A stretch of DNA of 11,611 nucleotides from an uncultured Clostridia bacterium (GTDB lineage: Bacteria > Bacillota > Clostridia > Oscillospirales > Oscillospiraceae), in the NCBI GenBank assembly GCA_937894515.1, contig CALCRH010000148.1, positions 1-11,611 on the forward strand, written 5' to 3'. Shown here one piece after another: positions 1-6,914 of the stretch (position 1 is its first letter; each line of letters starts with the position of its first letter). Both the position numbers and the translations under genes were made by a program. The notes beneath the pieces are model-generated. The model was not told the DNA's origin. It saw only the letters and a list, made by a program, of their open reading frames with translations, and did not search any database.

Positions 1-52
1 GTCCCTGTTTTTGAGGCAGGTGCCTCTTGACAACGGTCATTTCATATCAGTA
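1..52. other. Non-coding left edge after the M23 peptidase gene
   Basis: This short stretch lies downstream of the M23 peptidase stop codon. It holds a tight dyad at 13-26 (gaggca, two bases, tgcctc). A minus-strand ATG at 40-38 opens a frame that runs off the edge, but no Shine-Dalgarno sequence precedes it, so I do not call a gene. In related Clostridia an S41 C-terminal-processing peptidase often follows an ftsE-ftsX-M23 set, but nothing here proves one. Confidence 0.3.
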
Positions 53-1228
53 TCAGCAAAGCAGGGTATATCCGCTCAAGTAGGACAAGGGGTCTTTGTA
101 AACACCTGCCTCCATAATGCGGAAGTCCAGATGGGGGCCTGTGGAAACACCCGTGTTCCCGGAGGTAGCGATCTGCTGTCCCTGTACCACCACATCGCCC
201 ACTTTGACGTTGATGCTGCTCAGATGACCGTAGGTGGTGGTGTAATTGGTACCGTGGGAGATGATCACGCAGTTTCCAAAACCGCCATTGGTTCCTGCCA
301 GCGTCACCGTACCCGTCTTGGCCGCATAGACCGGTACATAGCTGACGCCGATATCAATACCGTTGTGCAGCGTACTGGCGCCCGCCGTAGGCTGCTTACG
401 GGGACCGAATTTAGAGGTAATATAGATGGGGCTGACCTTTACCGGCCAGATATAGCCGCCGGAGGTGCCGCCGGTCACACCCAACTCAGCCGCAATGCGC
501 TCCACCTCTTGCATAGAGGCTTCCAAAGCAGCTTCTTCTGCTACCGCCTCATCATAGGCGGCCTGCAGATCCGCTTCGGTCTGCTTGTAATCCTTGTACA
601 TCTCAGCATACTGCGCCGCCAGCACTTCCTGCTGCGCATGGGCATCGTCCAGTTCATTTTCCTGGGCTTCCAACGCGATACGGTTATCCTTCAGCTCCGT
701 ACGGATATCCTGTAAATCATTCATGATCTGCTGATCGTACTCCATGATCTCATTGATAAAATCAATACGGCTCAGCAGGTCTTCAAAGCCGCTGGCTTTG
801 AACAAAACCGACCAGTAGGACAGCGTACCCCGCTCCTCCTCCTGACGTACTTGTCGGCAAAACAGCTTGTACTGCTCTGCTTCCGACTGTTCTACCGTTT
901 CAATATTTGCGTTCAGCAAATCAATCTGCGACTCCAGCAGGGATATCTCTTCCGCCAAGGCGGCGCTCTGCCTTTCCGCTGCCTGTAACTGGGCCTTGGC
1001 ATTCTTGGTGTTATCCTTGGCCTTGTTCAACGCACCTTTGGCATCATTTACTTCTTTTTTCTTGTCATCGATCTGCTTTTGTACTTCTGCCATCTGCGCT
1101 GTAACAGCCGCTTTTCTGGCAGCATTGGTTATCGGACCGTCATCTGCATAGACGACACAGTTTGCCAGCAGCGATAAGGCCATCCCCATGGTGCACAGCA
1201 GAGCAAATGCTTTTTTCAATCTCTTCAT
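53..1228 (-). CDS. FtsEX-linked M23 (LytM) peptidase with long coiled coil
   Basis: A secreted murein-hydrolase-type protein of 391 residues, acting at the cell wall. Residues 1-28 form a signal peptide (basic start, hydrophobic core, cleavage likely after VYA). Residues about 35-125 and 160-250 are Ala/Glu/Lys/Gln-rich heptad-like coiled coil. The C-terminal M23 domain covers about 258-385. Visible M23 residues are H288 and D292 (HNGID), H335 (YGHLS) and H366 (GPHLD). The usual GPHLHFE is GPHLDFR here, so the third zinc ligand is D368 instead of His. The gene starts 3 nt after ftsX with a modest GAAGG site inside the end of ftsX, so it is probably co-transcribed with ftsEX. By analogy with EnvC, CwlO and PcsB it is the likely extracellular partner switched by FtsEX. 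Whether it cuts peptidoglycan itself or only activates an amidase is open. The family call is firm; the exact role is inferred. Confidence 0.93.
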   Translation of the reverse strand: MKRLKKAFALLCTMGMALSLLANCVVYADDGPITNAARKAAVTAQMAEVQKQIDDKKKEVNDAKGALNKAKDNTKNAKAQLQAAERQSAALAEEISLLESQIDLLNANIETVEQSEAEQYKLFCRQVRQEEERGTLSYWSVLFKASGFEDLLSRIDFINEIMEYDQQIMNDLQDIRTELKDNRIALEAQENELDDAHAQQEVLAAQYAEMYKDYKQTEADLQAAYDEAVAEEAALEASMQEVERIAAELGVTGGTSGGYIWPVKVSPIYITSKFGPRKQPTAGASTLHNGIDIGVSYVPVYAAKTGTVTLAGTNGGFGNCVIISHGTNYTTTYGHLSSINVKVGDVVVQGQQIATSGNTGVSTGPHLDFRIMEAGVYKDPLSYLSGYTLLC

Positions 1229-1231
1229 CGT

Positions 1232-2113
1232 TTATACCTTCAAAAACCGTCGAATCGCCATCAGGCTGCCGCCTACGCCGATCAGAACACCTGATGCCGC
1301 ATAAGCACCTGCCACCATGTACCAAATCCGGGTAAAGTCCACTACCTTCACCAGCTGCAGCGTGTCATTCTGCGAAATCCCCTGCTGGATCCCCCAGTAT
1401 AACAACCACTGCAAGCCAAAGGACATCACAGCGCCGCACAGACCCAGCAGAAGTCCCTCGTAAACAAATGGCCAGCGAATAAATCCGTTGGTCGCACCCA
1501 CCATTCGCATAATGGCAATTTCCTCCCGGCGATCGAAAGTGGTAAGCTTGATGGTATTGGAGATAATAAACAGCGACACTACCAGAAGCACCGCAATCAG
1601 CGCCAGAGAGATGACCCGCGCCACATTCCGAATCGTAATAAATCCACTGGTAATCGCCTTATCAGCACGGACTTTGGCAATGCCGGGGATTTGCTTGAGT
1701 ACTGACGCGATCTCGTCCAGCCGTTCCTGATCCTGAATGTGTATGACAAAACGGTGCCGGAACACTTCAGCATCCAGATCCCCGTATAAATCGTTTTCGT
1801 CATACTGCGCCACATACTCGTCCCGTGCCTGCTGCCGGGAGACAAAGGTGCAGTCGGCCACACCGTCAATCGCCTCAATTTTTTTCTGCAGGCCCTTCGC
1901 TTCTGCATCTTCATAAGATTCGTCAATAAAGGTGACCACAGCGTTTTCCTTTTGCAGTTCTTCCAGGTTGATGCCGGCGTTATAGGCGACCAGTGTAAAT
2001 GTACCCATGATCAGCAGGCAGGCCACCGTAATACCCACGGCGGCAAAAGACATAAAGCCATGGGAAAACATGTTGCCGATACCCTCTTTGAAATAGTAGC
2101 GAATGTTTCTCAT
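1232..2113 (-). CDS. ftsX: Cell division ABC transporter permease FtsX
   Basis: Membrane subunit of the FtsEX complex, 293 residues. Four hydrophobic segments are seen at about 22-44, 164-186, 215-238 and 264-285. A large extracellular loop (about 45-163) lies between the first two, which is the FtsX layout; that loop is the known docking site for coiled-coil hydrolase partners. The conserved cytoplasmic patch FDRREEIAIMRMVGAT (193-208) is typical of FtsX. I start at the ATG at 2113, not at an upstream in-frame codon at 2140. A CGGAGG site sits six bases before this ATG, and the protein then begins MRNIRYYF as in the family. The ATG overlaps the ftsE TGA by 4 nt (ATGA), implying translational coupling. 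FtsX does not transport a solute; it passes ATP-driven movement from FtsE to a wall enzyme. Confidence 0.96.
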   Translation of the reverse strand: MRNIRYYFKEGIGNMFSHGFMSFAAVGITVACLLIMGTFTLVAYNAGINLEELQKENAVVTFIDESYEDAEAKGLQKKIEAIDGVADCTFVSRQQARDEYVAQYDENDLYGDLDAEVFRHRFVIHIQDQERLDEIASVLKQIPGIAKVRADKAITSGFITIRNVARVISLALIAVLLVVSLFIISNTIKLTTFDRREEIAIMRMVGATNGFIRWPFVYEGLLLGLCGAVMSFGLQWLLYWGIQQGISQNDTLQLVKVVDFTRIWYMVAGAYAASGVLIGVGGSLMAIRRFLKV

Positions 2114-2793
2114 GCCTTGCCTCCGTATCCACCCATACAATCGCTGGAAATGCGACCCTCGTTCAGCAGGAGTACACGCTTATTGAAATGATTTACCAGA
2201 TCCCGTTCATGGGTCACCACGATCACTGTTGTTCCCAGAGCATTGATCCGCTCCAGCAAGGTCATGATCTCCAGAGATCTTGCCGGATCCAGGTTACCCG
2301 TTGGCTCATCGGCAACAATCGTTGTTGGGTTGTTCACCAGCGCCCGGGCAATCGCCACGCGCTGCTGTTCACCACCGGAGAGCTGATCCGGATAGCAATC
2401 TTCCTTGCCCTTCAAGCCAACCAGTTCCAGCACATAGGGAATACGAGACTGAATTTCTCTGGGCTTTGCTCCTACCGCATACATCGCCAAGGCTAAATTT
2501 TCAAATACTGTCTTTTTGTCAATCAGGCGAAAATCCTGAAAGATGACACCTACCGTGCGGCGCATATAGGGGATCTGACGGGGCGCAATGCGTCCCAAGG
2601 AGTATCCGTTCAGCATAATACGACCTTTGGTTGGGCGGATTTCACCCGTCAGCAGCTTGATGATGGTGGACTTACCCGAACCGCTGGGACCCACCAGAAA
2701 AACAAATTCCCCATCATCTATCTGGAAACTGACGTCTTTCAGCGCGTGCGTTCCGTTTTCATATATCATTTCCACTTCTTTTAACCGAATCAT
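2110..2793 (-). CDS. ftsE: Cell division ATP-binding protein FtsE
   Basis: Cytoplasmic ABC ATPase of the FtsEX complex, 227 residues, close to the usual family length. All ATPase motifs are visible: Walker A GPSGSGKST (35-43), Q-loop Q86 in IFQDFRL, signature LSGGEQQR (138-145), Walker B TIVADEP (158-164) with the D-loop GNLD, and switch H195. The IFQDFRL run is characteristic of FtsE. All catalytic residues are intact, so the ATPase should be active. The start ATG at 2793 has only a short-spaced AGGAAA site. A near-consensus promoter lies about 50 bp upstream. It is the first gene of an ftsE-ftsX-M23 operon. In Firmicutes FtsEX usually controls cell-wall hydrolysis during elongation, division or sporulation; which of these applies cannot be read from sequence. 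Confidence 0.97.
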   Translation of the reverse strand: MIRLKEVEMIYENGTHALKDVSFQIDDGEFVFLVGPSGSGKSTIIKLLTGEIRPTKGRIMLNGYSLGRIAPRQIPYMRRTVGVIFQDFRLIDKKTVFENLALAMYAVGAKPREIQSRIPYVLELVGLKGKEDCYPDQLSGGEQQRVAIARALVNNPTTIVADEPTGNLDPARSLEIMTLLERINALGTTVIVVTHERDLVNHFNKRVLLLNEGRISSDCMGGYGGKA

Positions 2794-2844
2794 ATGTTTC
2801 CTCGCTGCCTGTTGTGGTACAACATTTATTATTTTTCAAGTAGC

Positions 2845-2873
2845 ATTATATACATTTTTTCGCTAAATAGCAA
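2845..2873 (-). promoter_or_regulatory. Promoter of the ftsE-ftsX-M23 operon
   Basis: On the minus strand TTGCTA (2873-2868) and TATAAT (2850-2845) are separated by exactly 17 bp, a good vegetative sigma-factor promoter. The transcript should start near 2838, giving a leader of about 45 nt before ftsE. That leader has a small dyad at 2811-2823 (gttgt, ggt, acaac). Confidence 0.8.
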
Positions 2874-2947
2874 CAGGAACTCCCCGAAATTTTATAAACA
2901 TTATGTAAACTATCCGGCTTTTGCCAAGCACTTCCACCCGGACAGCA

Positions 2948-2979
2948 AAAAGCTCACATCCGGAAAGACGTGAGCTTTT
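2948..2979 (-). terminator. Intrinsic terminator after the PucR-like regulator gene
   Basis: Ten-base-pair stem AAAAGCTCAC/GTGAGCTTTT (2948-2957 with 2970-2979) with a 12-nt loop. On the minus strand it ends in a run of five T. It sits just 12 nt past the regulator's stop codon and upstream of the ftsE promoter, so it separates the two units. Confidence 0.85.
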
Positions 2980-2991
2980 GTTATGCTATAT

Positions 2992-4086
2992 TTATGCTTC
3001 AATACCTCGGCTGGTCAGATACTTCTTGACCATCAGCGCAACCTTAAAGGTAATGGCATCGTCAAATTCCCGCAAATCCAGCCCCGTCAGCTTTTTGATT
3101 TTCTCCAGACGATAAACCAGCGTATTGCGGTGTACAAACAGTTTTCTTGCAGTTTCGGACACGTTCAGGTTGTTTTCAAAGAACTTGTAGATGGTAAACA
3201 ATGTCTCCTGATCCAATGCATCAATGGGGTTCTTCTTGAACACTTCCTGCAAAAACATCTCGCACAGGGTGGTGGGCAGCTGATAGATCAGCCGGCCGAT
3301 ACCCAGGTTTTCATAGTTGATCACATAGCGCTCGGTGTCAAACACCTTTCCTACTTCAATAGCGATCTGTGCCTCTTTAAAGGAGCGGGCCAGATCCCGC
3401 AGATGCATAGCTATGGTGCCGATACCCACAAAGACACGGCTCTCGCCGTCCAGACGCAAGGCTTCTTCGATTCCCTCGGCCACCTTTTCCAGTTCTTTGC
3501 CGCTGTCGCTTTCTTCCATCTGGTGGATCAGTACGATATCCTGCTCTCCCACGGACAGCACAAAGTCATTCTGACGATCCGGGAACAGAGCCTGCACCAT
3601 CTCCAGCGGTACGGATTCCGTGCGTTCGTCAATGTTGCGGATTACAAATACGCCACGCTTCAGCTCTGTATCTACATGCAGCTCCTTGGCGCGGATATAA
3701 ATGTCACTGATCAGAATATTGTCGGAAATGATATTCTTGATAAAAGATCCCTTGTCGTGCTTTTCCTCGTAATAGCTTTTCGCGCTGTTCAGCGCCACCG
3801 CCGCCATGGAGCAAACAATACGGCCGATGCTGTCATCGCCGCTGGTAAACACAGCATAGTCAAAATGAGTTCCCCAGCCGGGCAACGCCTTAAATGTCTT
3901 CCCCTCCAGCGTAATGCACTCGTCTTCCGCCGCAGTAATCGCATCCAGGTACTTGCTCCACTTTTTGCCAATTCCCGTCAGCTCGCTGCAGGCAATTACG
4001 GTGCCCTCCGCATCGATCACGCCAATGGTACGGTCAGTGGTCTCTTTCAGTTGTAATACCACATTTTGGAAAATTCTTCCCGACAT
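2992..4086 (-). CDS. PucR/CdaR-like helix-turn-helix transcriptional regulator
   Basis: Predicted DNA-binding regulator of 364 residues; target genes unknown. The C-terminal part (about 306-355) is a PucR-type HTH_30 domain: NLNVSETARKLFVHRNTL followed by VYRLEKIKKLTGLDL, with the family's HRNTLxYRLxKI core. The middle (about 140-270) resembles the degenerate GGDEF-like region of CdaR proteins. The N-terminal 110 residues, with IGVIDAEGTVIACS, look like a small ligand-sensing domain. The family includes sugar-diacid (CdaR) and purine (PucR) regulators, but no diacid or purine genes are adjacent, so I assign no ligand. The ATG at 4086 has a GGGAGG site seven bases before it. The gene has its own promoter and terminator and is monocistronic. 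It lies between rsuA and ftsE on the same strand. Confidence 0.88.
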   Translation of the reverse strand: MSGRIFQNVVLQLKETTDRTIGVIDAEGTVIACSELTGIGKKWSKYLDAITAAEDECITLEGKTFKALPGWGTHFDYAVFTSGDDSIGRIVCSMAAVALNSAKSYYEEKHDKGSFIKNIISDNILISDIYIRAKELHVDTELKRGVFVIRNIDERTESVPLEMVQALFPDRQNDFVLSVGEQDIVLIHQMEESDSGKELEKVAEGIEEALRLDGESRVFVGIGTIAMHLRDLARSFKEAQIAIEVGKVFDTERYVINYENLGIGRLIYQLPTTLCEMFLQEVFKKNPIDALDQETLFTIYKFFENNLNVSETARKLFVHRNTLVYRLEKIKKLTGLDLREFDDAITFKVALMVKKYLTSRGIEA

Positions 4087-4150
4087 AATGTTTGCTCCTC
4101 CCGCTTTTAATCGCGTGGGTCTTTGTGCAATTTGTCAAGTTCTTATCGAC

Positions 4151-4179
4151 ATTATATCGTCATAATCACGGATTTGCAA
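4151..4179 (-). promoter_or_regulatory. Promoter of the PucR-like regulator gene
   Basis: On the minus strand TTGCAA (4179-4174) is followed after 17 bp by a perfect TATAAT (4156-4151). The start of transcription would be near 4144, leaving a leader of about 58 nt. The promoter lies in the gap after rsuA, so the regulator does not depend on rsuA read-through. Confidence 0.8.
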
Positions 4180-4238
4180 GCATTTTTTTATCTTTTTCAC
4201 AAAAATCAATTGGGTTTTTTGTCACTTTGTAAACAAGC

Positions 4239-4949
4239 TCACAATCCTGCTGCTGCACGCAAAAAAGCAACTTCTTGTGGTGTCAGCGAGCGGAATGCAC
4301 CGACAGGTAGTGTTTTATCCAGTTTCAGCGGCCCCATGGACAGCCGTTTTAGGTAGATTACCGGTTTCCCGCAGAACCCCAGCATCCGTTTGACCTGATG
4401 GAATTTTCCCTCTTCCACCGTTATCAGGCAGGTGTTTTCGCTTAAAATTTCCAGTTTTGCCGGCAGACAGGTAAAATCCGACAGCTCGATTCCCGATGCA
4501 AATCGGATTACATCTGCCTCTTCCAAGCAACCGTCCACCCGGGCATAATAGGTTTTCTCCACATGATAACGGGGGCTGGTCAGACGGTGGTTCAGCTCGC
4601 CATCATTGGTCAGCAGAAGCAATCCCTCTGTGTCCTTATCCAGCCGTCCTACCGGGGCAAGGTCCCGTTTTCGCAGTTCCGGCGGCAAACAATCCAGCAC
4701 CGTTTTCTCCCTGGTATCCTCTGTGGCACTCACCACACCTGCCGGTTTGTGAAGCAGCAGATATGTGAGGCTCTCATAGCGCAGTACCTCGCCGTCAATT
4801 TGGATCTTTGCCGTATTCGGATCAATTTTCATCTCCGGAGAGCTCACCGCAATGCCGTCTACCGAAATGCGGCCCTGCCGTACCATTTCTTTGACTTCGC
4901 GCCGTGTGGCACGCCCCATATTAGAGATTATTTTGTCCAGTCTTTCCAT
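4239..4949 (-). CDS. rsuA: 16S rRNA pseudouridine synthase, RsuA family
   Basis: RNA-modifying enzyme of 236 residues that converts uridine to pseudouridine in rRNA (U516 of 16S rRNA for E. coli RsuA). An S4 RNA-binding domain covers about 1-48 (MERLDKIISNMG, then GRISVDG). The catalytic motif GRLDKDTEGLLLLT holds the nucleophile D104. Later motifs are SPRYHVEKTY (125-134) and EEGKFHQVKRML, both typical of the RsuA/RluB/E/F group; the HQVKRM form and short length favour RsuA over RluB. The ATG at 4949 follows a GAGGAAAG site. Its upstream region is shared with the divergent DUF4830 lipoprotein gene. I see no strong terminator after it; only an A/T-rich dyad at 4200-4222. The exact uridine modified is inferred from family membership. 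Confidence 0.92.
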   Translation of the reverse strand: MERLDKIISNMGRATRREVKEMVRQGRISVDGIAVSSPEMKIDPNTAKIQIDGEVLRYESLTYLLLHKPAGVVSATEDTREKTVLDCLPPELRKRDLAPVGRLDKDTEGLLLLTNDGELNHRLTSPRYHVEKTYYARVDGCLEEADVIRFASGIELSDFTCLPAKLEILSENTCLITVEEGKFHQVKRMLGFCGKPVIYLKRLSMGPLKLDKTLPVGAFRSLTPQEVAFLRAAAGL

Positions 4950-5061
4950 TTTCTTTCCTCTTTTTGTCCGTTTTTTCCGGATTCTTTCCTTTTCCTTTCC
5001 TCAAAAGTTTATCATATCTTTTTCCAAAAGGAAATAGAATTTGGCAAAGGAGTGGATCAAA
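4950..5061. promoter_or_regulatory. Divergent intergenic region, rsuA and DUF4830 gene
   Basis: This 112-bp gap must drive transcription in both directions. The half nearest rsuA (about 4950-5000) is almost purely pyrimidine on the plus strand, so the rsuA leader RNA is purine-rich. A dyad tttcc/ggaaa lies at 5022-5035. A possible plus-strand -10 TAGAAT (5035-5040) and a minus-strand TATGAT (near 5012-5017) are visible, but neither has a good -35 box, so I do not place promoters precisely. Confidence 0.4.
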
Positions 5062-5526
5062 ATGCATATCGTTCATCTATCACGCCGCCGGCTGCTGCTG
5101 GGAACATTGTCTCTGGTTCTGGTCGCCTCGCTGAGTTTTGTTCTGGTAGGCTGTCTGAAAAAAGCGCCGGAGGAACCCTCCACCGTCATCGTTGCCGCCA
5201 CCGATGCCGACAGGGTTGCCTATCTGCAAAATCTCGGTTGGGAGGTTGAAGCGGAGCCCATCGAAACGCTGGATCTGAAACTGCCGGAGGATCTGCTCAG
5301 CTCCTGGGCCGACTATGTGGCTCTGCAGGAGGCTCAGGCTCTTCCCTTCAGCTCCTACGCCGGCCAAACCGTCCAGCGCTATACCTACCGCATTACCAAC
5401 TATCCTGCTGTTCCCAACGGTGTGCAGGCCAACCTGTATCTGTACCGGGATGAGATCATTGGCGGCGACATCATTGCCACCGGTAAAAAGGGCTTTCAGG
5501 CCGGTTTGACCTTTCCCCAATCGTAA
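5062..5526 (+). CDS. DUF4830 lipoprotein of unknown function
   Basis: The only plus-strand gene I support; 154 residues. The N-terminus has three Arg (8-10), a hydrophobic stretch (11-30) and a lipobox LVGC with C31 as the lipid-anchored cysteine. The mature part should therefore sit on the outer face of the membrane. The remainder matches the DUF4830 pattern: DRVAYLQNLGWEVEAEPIET near residues 50-69, then YRITNYP and YLYRDEIIGGDI. The family has no known function and I assign none. I start at the ATG at 5062 because an AAAGGAG site lies nine bases before it; the in-frame TTG at 5041 would place that site inside the gene. It is divergent from rsuA and convergent with tuf, sharing the terminator at 5545-5574. 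It appears to be monocistronic. Confidence 0.87.
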   Translation: MHIVHLSRRRLLLGTLSLVLVASLSFVLVGCLKKAPEEPSTVIVAATDADRVAYLQNLGWEVEAEPIETLDLKLPEDLLSSWADYVALQEAQALPFSSYAGQTVQRYTYRITNYPAVPNGVQANLYLYRDEIIGGDIIATGKKGFQAGLTFPQS

Positions 5527-5544
5527 CACGACAAACAGCATGCA

Positions 5545-5574
5545 AAAAAGAGAGAGCCGAAGCTCTCTCTTTTT
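5545..5574. terminator. Bidirectional terminator between DUF4830 gene and tuf
   Basis: Perfect 13-bp stem (5545-5557 with 5562-5574) closed by a CGAA tetraloop, with A-run and T-run flanks so that both strands end in U. It lies 18 nt after the DUF4830 stop and 14 nt from the tuf stop, serving both convergent transcripts. Confidence 0.93.
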
Positions 5575-5588
5575 ATTGATGGAAGGAA

Positions 5589-6791
5589 TTAGTCCTTGAT
5601 GTCGATAACAACACCGGAACCCACAGTACGGCCACCTTCACGGATAGCGAAACGCAGACCGTTCTCGATAGCGATGGGGGTGATCAGCTCAACGTTCATG
5701 TCGACGTTATCGCCGGGCATGCACATCTCAGTGCCTTCGGGCAGAGTGATGACGCCGGTCACGTCGGTGGTACGGAAATAGAACTGAGGACGATAGTTGT
5801 TAAAGAAAGGAGTATGACGGCCGCCTTCGTCCTTGGTCAGAACGTAAACCTGGCCAACGAACTTGCAGTGGGGATGAATGCTGTTGGGAGCAGCCAGAAC
5901 CTGGCCACGCTCGATCTCGGTCTTTGCAACACCACGCAGCAGAGCGCCGATGTTATCGCCGGCCTCAGCGTAGTCCAGCAGCTTGTGGAACATTTCGATA
6001 CCGGTAACGACTGTCTCGCGCTTTTCTTCGGTCAGGCCAACGATCTCGACCTTCTCGTTCAGCTTCAGCTGACCACGCTCCACACGGCCGGTAGCCACGG
6101 TACCGCGGCCGGAAATGGTGAACACGTCCTCAACGGGCATCAGGAAAGGCATATCCTCTTTACGATCGGGAGTGGGGATCCAGCTGTCAACAGCGTCCAT
6201 CAGTTCCTTCAGGCAAGCGAACTCGGGGGCGTTGGGATCGTTGGACTCGGAAACCAGAGCGTTCAGAGCAGAACCACGGATGATGGGAGTATCATCGCCG
6301 GGGAAGCCGTAGAAGTCCAGCAGCTCGCGAACTTCCATCTCCACCAGCTCCAGCAGCTCCTCATCGTCGACCTGGTCGCACTTGTTCAGGAACACCAGCA
6401 CGGAGGGCACGTTCACCTGGCGGGCCAGCAGCAGATGCTCGCGGGTCTGAGCCATAGGACCATCGGAAGCAGCGATGACCAGGATAGCACCGTCCATCTG
6501 GGCAGCGCCAGTGATCATGTTCTTGATGTAGTCAGCGTGGCCCGGGCAGTCAACGTGGGCATAGTGACGGTTAGCAGTCTCGTACTCAACGTGAGCGGTG
6601 TTGATGGTGATACCACGCTCGCGCTCTTCGGGAGCCTTATCGATGGAAGCGTAGTCCATCATCTCAGCGCCGCCGACCATAGCCAGATACTTGGTGATAG
6701 CAGCGGTCAGAGTGGTCTTACCATGGTCGATGTGGCCGATGGTACCGATGTTAACATGGGGCTTGTTTCTCTCAAATTTCTGCTTAGCCAT
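5589..6791 (-). CDS. tuf: Translation elongation factor Tu
   Basis: EF-Tu, 400 residues, the GTPase that delivers aminoacyl-tRNA to the ribosome. The GTP-binding motifs are all present: G1 GHIDHGKT (19-26), G2 RGIT (59-62), G3 DCPGH (81-85, catalytic H85), G4 NKCD (136-139) and G5 GSA (173-175). Domains 2 and 3 follow, with GRGTVATGRVERG and GGRHTPFFNNYRPQFY. The start is the ATG at 6791, eight to nine bases after AGGAGG; an in-frame TTG seven codons upstream would bury that site. At the position of E. coli Val20 there is Ile (I21). It is the last gene of the str cluster, 123 nt after fusA, with its own promoter as well as probable read-through. It ends at a bidirectional terminator. No S10-cluster gene follows, unlike in Bacillus subtilis. 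Confidence 0.98.
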   Translation of the reverse strand: MAKQKFERNKPHVNIGTIGHIDHGKTTLTAAITKYLAMVGGAEMMDYASIDKAPEERERGITINTAHVEYETANRHYAHVDCPGHADYIKNMITGAAQMDGAILVIAASDGPMAQTREHLLLARQVNVPSVLVFLNKCDQVDDEELLELVEMEVRELLDFYGFPGDDTPIIRGSALNALVSESNDPNAPEFACLKELMDAVDSWIPTPDRKEDMPFLMPVEDVFTISGRGTVATGRVERGQLKLNEKVEIVGLTEEKRETVVTGIEMFHKLLDYAEAGDNIGALLRGVAKTEIERGQVLAAPNSIHPHCKFVGQVYVLTKDEGGRHTPFFNNYRPQFYFRTTDVTGVITLPEGTEMCMPGDNVDMNVELITPIAIENGLRFAIREGGRTVGSGVVIDIKD

Positions 6792-6845
6792 TTGGGAAAT
6801 CCTCCTTAACAATTATAATCGTTTTTGATTGATATGATTGTGTTT

Positions 6846-6868
6846 GCAATGTTTTAGCCTAACATTGC
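6846..6868 (-). promoter_or_regulatory. Stem-loop at the predicted 5' end of the tuf transcript
   Basis: Perfect 8-bp inverted repeat GCAATGTT/AACATTGC (6846-6853 with 6861-6868) with a 7-nt loop. It starts 1 nt after the -10 box of the tuf promoter, so it overlaps the likely transcription start. It could be a repressor operator or a stabilising RNA hairpin; the sequence cannot tell which. Confidence 0.55.
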
Positions 6869-6869
6869 T

Positions 6870-6898
6870 ATTTTACCGTATTGTGCAGGAAAATGCAA
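6870..6898 (-). promoter_or_regulatory. Internal promoter for tuf
   Basis: On the minus strand TTGCAT (6898-6893) and TAAAAT (6875-6870) are 17 bp apart, inside the 123-bp fusA-tuf gap. It would let EF-Tu be made at a higher level than the rest of the cluster, which fits its known abundance. Confidence 0.72.
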
Positions 6899-6914
6899 TC
6901 CTTATTTCTCAGAT

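Noticed and set aside
11..40. Start of a further minus-strand gene (for example an S41 peptidase) at the left edge
   Set aside because: Only 13 codons are visible, without a ribosome binding site in front and with no family signature.
2983..4056. A 357-codon plus-strand open frame opposite the PucR-like regulator
   Set aside because: The minus-strand frame has a clear HTH_30 domain, ribosome site, promoter and terminator; the plus-strand frame has none.
4200..4222. acaaaaa/tttttgt dyad as a terminator of rsuA
   Set aside because: The stem is all A/T apart from one pair, with a loop of about nine bases; too weak to call with confidence.
4563..5249. A 228-codon plus-strand open frame opposite rsuA running into the DUF4830 gene
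   Set aside because: It overlaps two well-supported genes in another frame and has no recognisable features.
5814..6809. A 331-codon open frame antisense to tuf
   Set aside because: Same cause: strong codon bias of tuf. No motif or start signal.
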